Source: an uncultured Oscillospiraceae bacterium (GTDB lineage: Bacteria > Bacillota > Clostridia > Oscillospirales > Ruminococcaceae). From it: a DNA stretch of 36,240 bases. Every line of letters begins with the position of its first letter. Position 1 is the stretch's first letter. Below, one piece after another: positions 7,301-15,465 of the stretch. The stretch is from contig CAJFOX010000027.1 of the NCBI GenBank assembly GCA_904397845.1, forward strand, positions 1 to 36,240, in the 5' to 3' direction. The notes under the pieces are model-generated. The model saw nothing but the letters and a program-made list of their open reading frames with translations, was not told where the DNA came from and did no database searches. The position numbers and the translations under genes were made by a program.

Positions 7301-8143
7301 ATGGCTGGAACTTTATATGTGGTCGGAACGCCGATTGGAAATTTGTCGGATTTTTCCCCACGGGCAATCCAGACGCTGCAGGAAGTTGACTTCATCGCGG
7401 CAGAGGATACCCGGGTCACCCAAAAACTGCTCAGCTATTTCCAGATCAAAAAGCCCATGATCAGCTATTATCAGCATAATCTGCGCGAACGGGGCGAAGA
7501 GATCCTGGCGCGGATTGAATCGGGGGAAAATTGCGCCATTGTCACTGATGCGGGTATGCCCTGCATCTCCGATCCCGGAGAAAATCTGGTGAGTTTATGT
7601 GCAGAACGGAATATTCGCACCATCGTGATCCCCGGCCCGTCGGCCGCCGTCTCCGCTTTGGCAGTTTCAGGGCTTTCTACCGCCCGCTTCTGCTTTGAGG
7701 GATTTTTGAGCACCAACCATAAAAACCGGATGGAACATTTGCGCCAGATCGCCGGAGACCGGCGCACGCTGATTTTTTATGAAGCTCCCCACAAACTGGT
7801 CTATACGCTGCAGGACATGCTTCAGGTGCTGGGGGACCGGCGCATTGCTCTATGCCGCGAGTTGACCAAACTGCATGAGGAAATCATCCGCACCACCTTC
7901 TCCGGTGCGTTGGCACTGTATCGGGAAAAATCCCCCCGAGGAGAATATGTGCTGATTATCGAAGGGGCTCCGGAACCGGAAAAGACCTCTTTGACTCTTG
8001 AAGATGCTGCGGCGCAAGTCAAAAAGCTGCGGGAATCCGGCCTTTCCGTTTCCGACGCTGCAAAACAAGTGGCAAAAGAGACCGGATACAAAAAGGGCGA
8101 TCTGTACCGGCTGGCATTAGAAGGAGACGGTGTGCCTTCCTGA
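7301..8143 (+). CDS. rsmI: 16S rRNA (cytidine1402-2'-O)-methyltransferase RsmI
   Basis: A 280-residue tetrapyrrole-methylase-fold enzyme that adds a 2'-O-methyl group to C1402 in the ribosomal P-site. Signatures are GTLYVVGTPIGNLSD at the start, AEDTR, TDAGMPCISDPG, a GPSA motif, and YEAPHKL. A helical C-terminal region ending in KKGDLYRLAL is typical. GGAG at 7284-7287 fits ATG 7301 better than GTG 7289, which would almost touch the site. It lies 21 bases after trmN6 and probably belongs to the same transcript. Confidence 0.95.
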   Translation: MAGTLYVVGTPIGNLSDFSPRAIQTLQEVDFIAAEDTRVTQKLLSYFQIKKPMISYYQHNLRERGEEILARIESGENCAIVTDAGMPCISDPGENLVSLCAERNIRTIVIPGPSAAVSALAVSGLSTARFCFEGFLSTNHKNRMEHLRQIAGDRRTLIFYEAPHKLVYTLQDMLQVLGDRRIALCRELTKLHEEIIRTTFSGALALYREKSPRGEYVLIIEGAPEPEKTSLTLEDAAAQVKKLRESGLSVSDAAKQVAKETGYKKGDLYRLALEGDGVPS

Positions 8144-8273
8144 TATTAGCCCTCTCCGTGCGGTAGAAATCCGCCGGTTTTCTCAAAGGCTCCTGATCGG
8201 AGCGCAGCTTGCAAAAGCATCTTCTTTTCCGTTCTTTTTCTGCATATCTTTTAGCAGAAAGGGGGCGGATTTT

Positions 8274-9266
8274 TTGCGTCTTTTACTCTTGTTTTCCGTT
8301 TTGGCGCTAATCTTTGTCAACGGCTGGACCGACGCACCCAATGCCATTGCTGGCGTTGTAGCGACTGGCAGCATGCCATATCGTACCGCCGCCCGGATGG
8401 CCGCTGCATGCAATTTATCGGGGGCACTGCTGTTCTGCCTGCTGGGCGGACAGGTAGCGAAAACCATCCAAAATCTGAGCGGCTTTTCCCAAGCGGCGGA
8501 GGGCGGCCTCTGCGCGCTGGCCGGGTGTTTTTTATCTGTAGTCCTATTCGCTGCCGCCGCATGGCGCTGGGGGATCCCCACCAGCGAGAGCCATGGGCTG
8601 ATGGCTGGAATACTGGGCAGCAGTCTGGCATTGGGGGACGAAAGTGCCGTTTGCTGGCAGGACTGGCAACCGGTGCTGGCAGGGCTTTTTCTTTCCCTGG
8701 GGCTCGGTTTTTTTCTGGGATGGATTTTGTATCGCCTTGCAGGTTCCCTACTCCTCCGGATGGGAGATCGCCGCCTGACCGGATGGCAGAAGGCCGGGGC
8801 AGCCGCCTGCGCGGTGATGCACGGCGGACAGGACGGTCAAAAATTTGCCGCCATGCTGGGGCTGGCCTGGTCAATGGCAGAAAACCGTCCCCTTGCCGCC
8901 GGTGGCGGGCCGCACCCGGGGGCCGCTGTGCTGTGTGCAGCTATCATGGGGCTCGGCACCTTATGCGGCGGGCGGCGGATTATCCAGAAAACTGCGGTCG
9001 AAATGGTTAAGATTGACAAGTCCCAGGGGACAGCGGCAGATCTCTCTTCTGCCGCAGCACTGCTTGTTTTATCCCTGATGGGATTGCCCGTCAGCACTAC
9101 CCATACCAAAACCGCCGCATTAACCGGGTGCGCTGCCGCCCGATCCACCAGCTCTGTCCGGCTTTCGATCATTGGACAGATGCTGGCCGCCTGGCTACTG
9201 ACTTTTCCGCTGTGCGGCCTGCTTTCGTGGCTGCTGACTCGCTTTTTATTAATCCTTATGTCATAA
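8274..9266 (+). CDS. pit: PiT family inorganic phosphate transporter
   Basis: A 330-residue polytopic membrane protein. The two PiT half-repeats are visible: VNGWTDAPNAIAGVVATG near the N-terminus and MHGGQDGQKFAAMLG in the middle, with LPVSTTHTKTAALTG towards the end. It takes up phosphate (or metal-phosphate) with cation symport. In many bacteria pit is paired with a DUF47 accessory gene; none is present here. TTG 8274 is chosen because AAAGGGGG lies about eight bases upstream and the first membrane span starts right after it; a longer open frame back to 8130 overlaps rsmI and lacks a binding site. A strong symmetrical hairpin follows. Confidence 0.88.
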   Translation: MRLLLLFSVLALIFVNGWTDAPNAIAGVVATGSMPYRTAARMAAACNLSGALLFCLLGGQVAKTIQNLSGFSQAAEGGLCALAGCFLSVVLFAAAAWRWGIPTSESHGLMAGILGSSLALGDESAVCWQDWQPVLAGLFLSLGLGFFLGWILYRLAGSLLLRMGDRRLTGWQKAGAAACAVMHGGQDGQKFAAMLGLAWSMAENRPLAAGGGPHPGAAVLCAAIMGLGTLCGGRRIIQKTAVEMVKIDKSQGTAADLSSAAALLVLSLMGLPVSTTHTKTAALTGCAAARSTSSVRLSIIGQMLAAWLLTFPLCGLLSWLLTRFLLILMS

Positions 9267-9312
9267 AAAGTTCCTAGTCATTTCAGGCTGTCTTCTGGTG
9301 TGTTTTCATCAT

Positions 9313-9341
9313 AAAAAGGGCGGGAGATTCCCGCCCTTTTT
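9313..9341. terminator. Bidirectional terminator between pit and the SpoIID-like gene
   Basis: AAAAAGGGCGGGA and TCCCGCCCTTTTT form a perfect 13-bp stem over a three-base loop, with A and T tracts on both sides. It sits between the converging ends at 9266 and 9360 and can serve both. Confidence 0.9.
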
Positions 9342-9359
9342 GGTAAGCTGCTTTTTCGG

Positions 9360-11669
9360 TTATTCTTCTCGACGCGGTATGCCATTTGAATCAAACAGGC
9401 TGGCCTCCATCACCGGATCATCCCGCCATGCCCGACGGTTGGACGAGAGTTCCGGATGGCTGCGAAGCAAATCCTGAAGTTGTTTTCTAAGCTGCCGGAT
9501 TTGTGCTTCCGCCGTCTGCCCTTCACCGGAAGCAGCGGGGGATCCGGACATGGCCGGGCTGCTCCAGGCCGGAACAGATGGCTGCGCTTGTTCGGAAGCC
9601 GCTTGAATCCGCAAATCATTATATACCTGTACAATCCGGTTCCAAGTCTGCTGGCCGATGATCCCATCAGCGGTCAAGCCAAACTGCCGTTGGAAAGCCA
9701 CTACTGCATTGCGGGTAGCACTGCCAAAAATCCCGTCTGTGGCCACACGGGGAATATTCGTATAGGTATTGGCAATGTAATTAAGATATCTTTGCATTTT
9801 CAGTACACTGGCGCCGGAGGATCCTACCTGCAGCAGCGTACCGGGGAATTCATCTGACGCGGTACCGGTAGCGATCTGAGTTGAGACCTCACATAAGCGG
9901 TTCCAGGTAGCCTGCCCCACGATGCCGTCCGCTACCAACCCGTAATTGCGCTGGAAGGCCACTACCGCTTCTCTTGTCGCTGCGCCGAAGATCCCGTCAG
10001 AGGCCACTTTCGGAATGCCGGGATCATAGTCGGCAATGTAACTCAGCCAGGCCTGCAGAGTGCTGACATCCCGCCCAAAATCGCCCTGGCGTAGCGGTGC
10101 GCCAGGATAGGACGGGCAGCTGGTAGTAGATCCGGGCAGCTGCGCCACCAACTCCAGGTAAATTTTATACAACTTATCCCAGGTGGCTTTTCCCACGATA
10201 CCGTCTTGGGCGAGGTTAAACTGGCGCTGGAAAGTCCTGACCGCATTTGTAGTATTCGGCCCGTATATGCCGTCGATATCCACCGCGGGGACGGTCTGAT
10301 AAAACATATTGACCGTACTCAGATAAAACTGCACAATGGAAACGCCGATACCGGTAGAACCCTCTTTCAGCACGTTGCCGGGATAGGAGCCCGCATCGGA
10401 CGGAAGGTTTTCATTTTCCGCCCCCAATTCTGCCAGCTTGGTGACCGCAACAAAAATATACGAAATTTTATACCAGGTGGCCTTTCCAACTACGCCGTCC
10501 TGCGCGAGGTTGAAAATGCTCTGAAAAGTCTTAACTGCATTTTCCGTAGCGGGGCCGAAGATGCCATCCTCCGATACGCTGCCGATAAGCGGATAATTGC
10601 GCCGGATCCGATTGAGCTTTGCCTGCAAAATCTGCACATAGGTTCCTCTGGAACCCAGTCGCAGCGGCGTACCGGGATAGGATTGAGGAATGTCTTGGAT
10701 ATTATTGGTTTCTATCAGTTCGATGTCGTCGCCATAATAATACTTTAAAATCCCCAGCGGCGAATAGCCTTGGTTGGCCAGGTCCACTGTTCCCCACTGC
10801 TTTAAGCCGGTGCAGGTTGCCTGCCGACCGTCACAATATTCCGTAAAAAGAGGGCCTCTGGAACCGATGCGGCTGACATAAACGTTAAAAATATCGTCGA
10901 CAATGCGGCTGATATTCTCGAAAATATTCCGGCCCTTGACAAATTTCTGGTCGTACTGGGTGGAGTTGGTGATCTGGAAATTAAATCCCTGGCTGGGATA
11001 CCATTCGGTATAGACTCGATTGAGTGCCAGAGAAATCTGCGCGTAAATATTGGCACGGATGGCATTCTCCGGCCAGGTAGGATAAATTTCACAGGAGCAG
11101 ACATTTTTAATGTAATCCGGAAAAGAGACATAGACATTTTCCGCATTGGCGCGGGGTGTTCCCAGATGCACTACAAGCTGGCTGGGGACGATCACGCGCT
11201 GCAGCACCTGCGGGATCGCTTCCTGCGGTGAAAAATTCGCCGGAGGCTGGGGCAGTGCCGTCTGCTGGGGCTGATCTTCCTGTGTCAAGCTGTGGGCTGG
11301 CGTTTCGAAAATAAAATCCGTATTATTATTGTAGGCTTCCCTGTCAAAGGGGATCAGTTCAACCTGCTGCAGCGTTATTTCAGACTCAAACACTTGAACC
11401 CTTCTGATCAGCTGGTTTGCAAAGTTGAATGCCCGAATGGTAATGTCATAAGTAGTATATGGGGTGCCTTCATATGTTTCGTCCAAAGAAAGCGATTTGG
11501 GAAGCGTATCAACTTCGATCGGCTCTGTTTTTCCTTCTCTGTCCACCTGCACCGTGCGGATAACGCTTTCCCCGCCCGTATCCGGCCGGGAAATGATGAC
11601 AGTAGCATTGGTGATGGGACGAGCTTGCCGCGCCGTAAACAGCTGCACGACAATATAGCCTTTGCTCAT
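9360..11669 (-). CDS. SpoIID-like domain protein with four peptidoglycan-binding domains
   Basis: A 769-residue protein. Residues 1-110 look like a beta-sandwich of the carboxypeptidase-regulatory type. Residues ~160-320 match the SpoIID/LytB lytic transglycosylase fold: FPDYIKNVCSCEIYPTWP, in which Glu194 aligns with the catalytic Glu of SpoIID; a Cys pair at 279 and 286; and the closing motif GLKQWGTVDLANQGYSPLGI with ILKYYYG. Four PG_binding_1 domains follow at ~335-405, 430-505, 522-595 and 609-682, each with DGI(F/Y)G and a final G-x-x-TW. The tail is polar and charged. There is no signal peptide or membrane span, although its presumed substrate is wall glycan. That would fit action from the mother cell on the spore cortex, as with SafA-like proteins. 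AAGGAGGG lies five bases before the ATG. It is 72 bases downstream of the S53 peptidase gene and probably shares its transcript. Confidence 0.85.
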   Translation of the reverse strand: MSKGYIVVQLFTARQARPITNATVIISRPDTGGESVIRTVQVDREGKTEPIEVDTLPKSLSLDETYEGTPYTTYDITIRAFNFANQLIRRVQVFESEITLQQVELIPFDREAYNNNTDFIFETPAHSLTQEDQPQQTALPQPPANFSPQEAIPQVLQRVIVPSQLVVHLGTPRANAENVYVSFPDYIKNVCSCEIYPTWPENAIRANIYAQISLALNRVYTEWYPSQGFNFQITNSTQYDQKFVKGRNIFENISRIVDDIFNVYVSRIGSRGPLFTEYCDGRQATCTGLKQWGTVDLANQGYSPLGILKYYYGDDIELIETNNIQDIPQSYPGTPLRLGSRGTYVQILQAKLNRIRRNYPLIGSVSEDGIFGPATENAVKTFQSIFNLAQDGVVGKATWYKISYIFVAVTKLAELGAENENLPSDAGSYPGNVLKEGSTGIGVSIVQFYLSTVNMFYQTVPAVDIDGIYGPNTTNAVRTFQRQFNLAQDGIVGKATWDKLYKIYLELVAQLPGSTTSCPSYPGAPLRQGDFGRDVSTLQAWLSYIADYDPGIPKVASDGIFGAATREAVVAFQRNYGLVADGIVGQATWNRLCEVSTQIATGTASDEFPGTLLQVGSSGASVLKMQRYLNYIANTYTNIPRVATDGIFGSATRNAVVAFQRQFGLTADGIIGQQTWNRIVQVYNDLRIQAASEQAQPSVPAWSSPAMSGSPAASGEGQTAEAQIRQLRKQLQDLLRSHPELSSNRRAWRDDPVMEASLFDSNGIPRREE

Positions 11670-11741
11670 AAAAACCCTCCTTCATACAGATCAAACCGTT
11701 CTAACGGCTCTTCTTATTTTATGCAGGATCTGAAAAAAATG

Positions 11742-12845
11742 TTACTGCGGAACGCTTGTTCCGGCCAGACCATCCTGCAGCCGGCTTACTCGGGGGGAAC
11801 CCAGACCGGTGCACAGATCCCAGCCCTTCTGAGCCTGGTACAGGCGGCTTTCCCCCTGCACGATGTCGATAAAATATGGCTGTGGTTCCAGATACTGGCT
11901 TTCGCCGGCCAGACGGTACAGATCCTGCGGGTTCGACGTTCCTCCCCGCTGACGTATTCCAGCCAGAATCGCCGCCCAGGCAGGGGCAGCAAAGCTGGTG
12001 CCGCCGGCCTTGCCCCATCCGGAAGCGCCGGAAATCGATGCGCTGTGATAAATGGCAACGCCGTAATCCGGGTCTGCACAAAAGCTGACATCCGGCGTAC
12101 CGCGCATTCCTCCTGTTTTTTCCCGGATTCCTTCCATAAGCTCCTGCGCCGGGGGAATGGGAAAAAACTGACTCGGTCCCCCGCCACCGCCGTACCAGGC
12201 CGTTTCGCTGATCCGCACGCCCGCACTGGACAGGATCAGGCTGGTGCCGCCGGTGGAAAGTACTTGACTGGAGACCGAGGGGTAAAGAGGAACTGCCGAT
12301 TGATCCCCTGCGGCCGCTACAAAGGAGACGGACGGGTACAAACGGAAAATGCGTTCCAGCGCCGACTGGCCAAAGCGCTCCTCCACTCCCCAGCTCATGG
12401 ATACGATATCCGCGCCCATTCCAGCCGCCAGATCCACTGCCTGCATCAGATCGCCGATACGGCCAGAAGCGGCGTAGACCAGCAGGAGATTCGCCTCCGG
12501 TGCCAGCGCATGGGCCCATTCCACGTCCAACGTTGTTTCCAGCGCCCAATCCGGATTCGGATTATCCGGAACAGAACCAATCCGCCGGATCGTGAGCTGG
12601 GCCTCGGGCAGAGAAAAAAAACTGCTGAAGAAGCGAAGATCCGATTCAATGTTCGGCTGATTGCCCGTGGTGATCAATGCGATGGTCTGGCCAAGGCCGG
12701 TGGAACTGGCTGTAAAATCGTAGGCAAAGCGGATTTGCTGCGGCGTATACCCTCCCTGGAAATTTGCATCCAGACGAGCGGCTAACCGGACAAACGGGCG
12801 AGCCTGCTGCGGGCCAAAACCATACCGGTTACAGCAGCACTGCAA
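11742..12845 (-). CDS. S53 (sedolisin/kumamolisin) serine-carboxyl peptidase without prodomain
   Basis: A 367-residue protease of the sedolisin family. The mature-domain opening GGYTPQQIRFAYDF is at residue 31. Catalytic residues are visible: Glu103 and Asp107 (ETTLD, four apart), Asp181 in AAAGDQS, and Ser284 in GGTSFAAP. The calcium site is Asp327 and Asp343 (GWDLCTGLG). Ordinary sedolisins have a long N-terminal activation prodomain and a signal peptide and work in acid outside the cell. This one has neither, only a short Cys-rich lead (MQCCCNRYGFG). TTG 12845 is chosen because AAGGAGG lies eight bases before it; ATG or TTG starts further up lack such a site. Intracellular or mother-cell action is inferred. 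The product could mature a spore or envelope protein encoded nearby. Confidence 0.85.
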   Translation of the reverse strand: MQCCCNRYGFGPQQARPFVRLAARLDANFQGGYTPQQIRFAYDFTASSTGLGQTIALITTGNQPNIESDLRFFSSFFSLPEAQLTIRRIGSVPDNPNPDWALETTLDVEWAHALAPEANLLLVYAASGRIGDLMQAVDLAAGMGADIVSMSWGVEERFGQSALERIFRLYPSVSFVAAAGDQSAVPLYPSVSSQVLSTGGTSLILSSAGVRISETAWYGGGGGPSQFFPIPPAQELMEGIREKTGGMRGTPDVSFCADPDYGVAIYHSASISGASGWGKAGGTSFAAPAWAAILAGIRQRGGTSNPQDLYRLAGESQYLEPQPYFIDIVQGESRLYQAQKGWDLCTGLGSPRVSRLQDGLAGTSVPQ

Positions 12846-12879
12846 AGGGCATTCCTCCTTTTCGTCTGATTTCATCTGC

Positions 12880-12930
12880 GTGCGCAGCCTTCCTGCGGGA
12901 TTGCGATAATCTGCCAAGCCATCTGCGCAC
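12880..12930. repeat. 8-bp inverted repeat in the S53 gene leader
   Basis: GTGCGCAG (12880-12887) and CTGCGCAC (12923-12930) are reverse complements 35 bases apart, upstream of the TTG start of the S53 gene. It may be an operator or a structured leader. I could not place a convincing promoter in this 100-base gap. Confidence 0.4.
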
Positions 12931-12978
12931 TGAAAAAGACAAAACGGCCGGCGAAAGCTTTGGCGCTTTTCGCCGGCC
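12931..12978 (-). terminator. Terminator of the 14861-13011 minus-strand operon
   Basis: On the minus strand a GGCCGGCG-based stem (12946-12958 with 12965-12978, one bulged base) is followed by TTTTGTCTTTTT. It lies just after the stop of the 38-codon gene and before the S53 gene, so the S53 pair needs read-through or its own promoter. Confidence 0.75.
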
Positions 12979-13010
12979 GCCGCCTTTTTTGCCGGAAGCC
13001 GGCAGCTTGT

Positions 13011-13127
13011 TCATAACAGCAGATAGAGGATGCCGAGCATCAGCTTGGGATCCGCCTTGTTCACATATAAGGCAATCAATACGCCCAGCAGCAGCAATCC
13101 GTCTTTCTGCGGCAGGTGCAGCAGCAT
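13011..13127 (-). CDS. 38-residue hydrophobic small membrane protein
   Basis: A short gene below usual annotation cut-offs. It reads MLLHLPQKDGLLLLGVLIAL followed by YVNKADPKLMLGILYLLL, one membrane span plus a second hydrophobic tail with a charged NKADPK hinge. GGGGAG lies seven bases before the ATG, and the start is 17 bases after the stop of the proline-rich gene, with the operon terminator directly after its own stop. Position, binding site and composition support a real gene. I do not recognise a family. A role as a membrane anchor or assembly factor for the upstream proteins is inference only. Confidence 0.7.
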   Translation of the reverse strand: MLLHLPQKDGLLLLGVLIALYVNKADPKLMLGILYLLL

Positions 13128-13144
13128 GAGGGGACTCCCCCCGT

Positions 13145-14239
13145 CTATTTTTTTTTAGGATTTTCCCCGCCCCAGAAGCTTCTGCGCCGGAACGGCGGCT
13201 TTTGAGGCGGTGCTGGCGGTACGTAGTGTCCTTCTTTCGGCAGTGACACTGCATCCGGGTGAAAAACCGTCCCCCTGCCCGGACGTTCAGGTACAAAACC
13301 GTCCGGATGATAAGGCGGTCGAGATGACGCAGGTACCTGTTTTGGCGGTTCATACCGCCATGGATCGGCGTCTGGCGACGGCGCTGATTGAGGCTTTGGC
13401 GCAGCTGGACGGAAAATCCTCTCCGGTTGTACTGGCAGTTCTTCTGCCGCCTGCTCTGGCAAAGGGAAAAGATCATCCGGCGCAAAAGCCGGCAAGACCT
13501 GTTCTCTCTGTTTTTGCGCTGAAGGATCCTCCTGCGGCGCAGTCAGCCCGGGCGGATCCGGGAAAAGGTCTGGCTCCCCGGTGCGTTCAAGGGCTACCCG
13601 CTCTGTATTTGGTTCGCTTTGGAGTTCGCCTTCGTTGGAAAATCCTATGTTCTCAATAATGCGTGATATGTTAGAAAAAACCTGCAATGAGTCTGCTGGC
13701 GGAATTGGCGGAAGCGGCTGTTGTTGTGGGGGCTCTTCCGAAGGCAAAAATGTTGGAATATCAGAAGGTGGATTTGTATCATTTTCAATTCCTACCCCTT
13801 TCACCTGCGGGGAAAGGGGCATCTGCCAGGGTTGTTTTCTCTCCGGCAGCTCCTGAGAAGATCGCCCGAAATCCGGCTGCATAACAGGTTTCTCTCTCTC
13901 CCGTATTGAATCCCCGTCTCTTGGCTGCTCCAAAACATCCGACACGGCGGGATCCGGCATCTGCGCCGCTTTTGGCCCAGTCTCCTTCCATGGCTCTGCA
14001 ATCGTGTTTTTGTCTTCTGCCGGCCTGATCTGTTCTGGTTGCATCACCGGCTGCACCGGTACTTGTTCCAAGGGCATATTTTCCTTTTTGGAAATTGTAT
14101 CCGAAGCCTGCGGCAAATTTCCTGCGGCGCTTGCTAAGGCCTGCTGCTTTCTGGCCAATTCCTGCAGCTGGCGTAGGGCATTTTCCCGCATGCGGAGAAA
14201 TTCCTCCCGGGAAAGCCCGCCTTTGTTCCAATGATCCAT
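13145..14239 (-). CDS. Proline/glutamine-rich, mostly disordered protein of unknown function
   Basis: A 364-residue protein. Residues ~8-45 form a charged amphipathic helix (LSREEFLRMRENALRQLQEL) and the rest is rich in Pro, Gln, Glu and Ser with little predicted structure. It ends in a basic tail (KPPFRRRSFWGGENPKKK). There is no signal peptide, membrane span or enzyme motif. Such composition suits a scaffold or coat-type protein. ATG 14239 is preferred over ATG 14245 because GAGGAG is eight bases from the former and only two from the latter. The upstream gene stops at 14242, so the two are translationally coupled. Bias against structured families means the function cannot be named. Confidence 0.7.
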   Translation of the reverse strand: MDHWNKGGLSREEFLRMRENALRQLQELARKQQALASAAGNLPQASDTISKKENMPLEQVPVQPVMQPEQIRPAEDKNTIAEPWKETGPKAAQMPDPAVSDVLEQPRDGDSIREREKPVMQPDFGRSSQELPERKQPWQMPLSPQVKGVGIENDTNPPSDIPTFLPSEEPPQQQPLPPIPPADSLQVFSNISRIIENIGFSNEGELQSEPNTERVALERTGEPDLFPDPPGLTAPQEDPSAQKQREQVLPAFAPDDLFPLPEQAAEELPVQPERIFRPAAPKPQSAPSPDADPWRYEPPKQVPASSRPPYHPDGFVPERPGRGTVFHPDAVSLPKEGHYVPPAPPQKPPFRRRSFWGGENPKKK

Positions 14240-14241
14240 GG

Positions 14242-14622
14242 TCATCGCTCCTCTTTGTCGGCTGTTTTTTCTTCCGGGCCGCTGGAAAAACGCAGCAGCG
14301 GCAATAGGTTTGCCAGCCGCATGATCTTGATGACATCCTCTGTCCGGGCAGCCCGTTCCGGAGTGAGATGCGGCTGAAGCGCTCGCAACAGCCGGATATT
14401 CTTATCATCGTCCTGCAGCTTGGAAACAATATGCAGGATTTGCTCAAAGTCCGCTGCATCCGGGCCCTTCGCACCCGAAGTTTCTTGCTGTGGCGACTCT
14501 TTCTGTGCTGGGGCGGACTGCATCAGTCCGCCCAGCAGATCGAATAAGCCGTCTATTCCCCCCGAATCTTTCCCTGCCTCGTTCCCCAAAAGTCCACCCA
14601 GCAGGTCGGAAAGCTCACTCAT
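14242..14622 (-). CDS. 126-residue helical protein of unknown function
   Basis: Two short similar segments near the N-terminus (LSDLLGGLLG at 4-13 and LFDLLGGLMQ at 26-35) precede a polar linker. A helical domain at ~58-112 follows (DDDKNIRLLRALQPHLTPER, then IKIMRLANLLPLLR). The tail is charged. I have an impression of similar ORFs in other Clostridia but cannot give a family. It overlaps the preceding gene by four bases (ATGA) and couples to the next one. No signal peptide or membrane span. Confidence 0.75.
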   Translation of the reverse strand: MSELSDLLGGLLGNEAGKDSGGIDGLFDLLGGLMQSAPAQKESPQQETSGAKGPDAADFEQILHIVSKLQDDDKNIRLLRALQPHLTPERAARTEDVIKIMRLANLLPLLRFSSGPEEKTADKEER

Positions 14623-14861
14623 GACTCCTTCTGCCTCCCGAGTTCTTTCAAAAGCCTGCCTACGATACCAGAATTCAGCAGCATCTCCAGCTTTTTCGGG
14701 TCGGAAAGCAGGCCGTATATCTGCTCGTTCACCACGATCTTGCCGTCCTGCATGACGCCGGAGAGCTTTTCTTGCAGCTCCTGTTTGGAAATCCCCGTTT
14801 TTTCGCTCGCCAGCTGCAGCAATCCTTCCAGCTTTTCTTCCTCAATGAAAAATTCATGCAT
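14619..14861 (-). CDS. 80-residue helical protein of unknown function, first gene of operon
   Basis: A small acidic, helical protein with a segment LLSDPKKLEMLLNSGIVGRL and no recognised motif. The pattern of a short helix, a GISKQELQEKL turn-helix and a final helix suggests a compact fold, possibly a binding partner of the next gene product. ATG 14861 is chosen because AGGTGG lies eight bases upstream; GTG 14873 falls inside that site. The end overlaps the next gene by four bases. It is divergent from the phosphodiesterase gene at 14990. Confidence 0.7.
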   Translation of the reverse strand: MHEFFIEEEKLEGLLQLASEKTGISKQELQEKLSGVMQDGKIVVNEQIYGLLSDPKKLEMLLNSGIVGRLLKELGRQKES

Positions 14862-14989
14862 TCTGCTCACCACCTATTCCAATTATTTTATTTCTATGAT
14901 ACAGTTAAGTTATCTATTCCTGCCCAGGCGACCAGAAGGGCCGTTTGGGACAGGCTTTCGACCAAAGCCAAAGGACGGAGGTTTTTTTC

Positions 14990-15463
14990 ATGCGAATTAT
15001 CGTCATGTCGGACAGCCATCGAAATTTCCGCAATGTGCAACGGGTAGTAGAAAAGCACCCCGACGCAGATCTTTACATCCATCTGGGCGACGGAGAGCGG
15101 GAATTTGAGGATGTGCAGAATCTTTATCCCAACCGTCGTTATCTATGGGTGGCCGGAAACTGCGATTTCGGTTCCGAAACCAAAAGCAGCGACCTGGTAA
15201 AATTGTCGGGCAAAAATGTCTTGATCACCCATGGCCACACCTATTACGTCAAGCGCTCCCTGTCTGAATTAAAAACTGCGGCACGGATCTGCCGGGCCAG
15301 CGTAGTACTATACGGCCACACCCATGTGGCGTACACCGAATACGACGGAGGCCTTTATATCATGAACCCCGGCAGCCTTTCAATCCCCCGTCAGGGCGGG
15401 CCAACCTACGGTATTCTGGACATCACCAGCCAGGGGATCATGACCAACATCGTGGAGGTATAG
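14990..15463 (+). CDS. YfcE/MJ0936-type metallophosphoesterase
   Basis: A 157-residue calcineurin-like phosphodiesterase. The metal-binding motifs are present in order: SDSH near the N-terminus, GDGE, GNCD, a THGH segment and GHTH. Family members hydrolyse phosphodiesters with two divalent metals, commonly Mn2+; the physiological substrate is unknown. ATG 14990 follows GGAGG by about eight bases. The longer frame from 14945 lacks a site. birA starts three bases downstream of the stop, so both are co-transcribed. Confidence 0.9.
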   Translation: MRIIVMSDSHRNFRNVQRVVEKHPDADLYIHLGDGEREFEDVQNLYPNRRYLWVAGNCDFGSETKSSDLVKLSGKNVLITHGHTYYVKRSLSELKTAARICRASVVLYGHTHVAYTEYDGGLYIMNPGSLSIPRQGGPTYGILDITSQGIMTNIVEV

Positions 15464-15465
15464 CA

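Noticed and set aside
9620-10700. Repeated segments as a DNA repeat array
   Set aside because: The similarity is at protein level between four peptidoglycan-binding domains within one gene, with clear divergence of bases.
11292-12785. A 497-codon open frame on the plus strand across the SpoIID-like and S53 genes
   Set aside because: It runs antisense to two genes with intact catalytic motifs, spans their gap, and has no binding site; its residue make-up is Arg/Pro/Gly-rich as in shadow frames.
13785-14474. A 229-codon minus-strand frame overlapping two operon genes
   Set aside because: It overlaps both the 126- and 364-residue genes, which are linked by coupled starts and good binding sites; its composition is that of a shifted frame.
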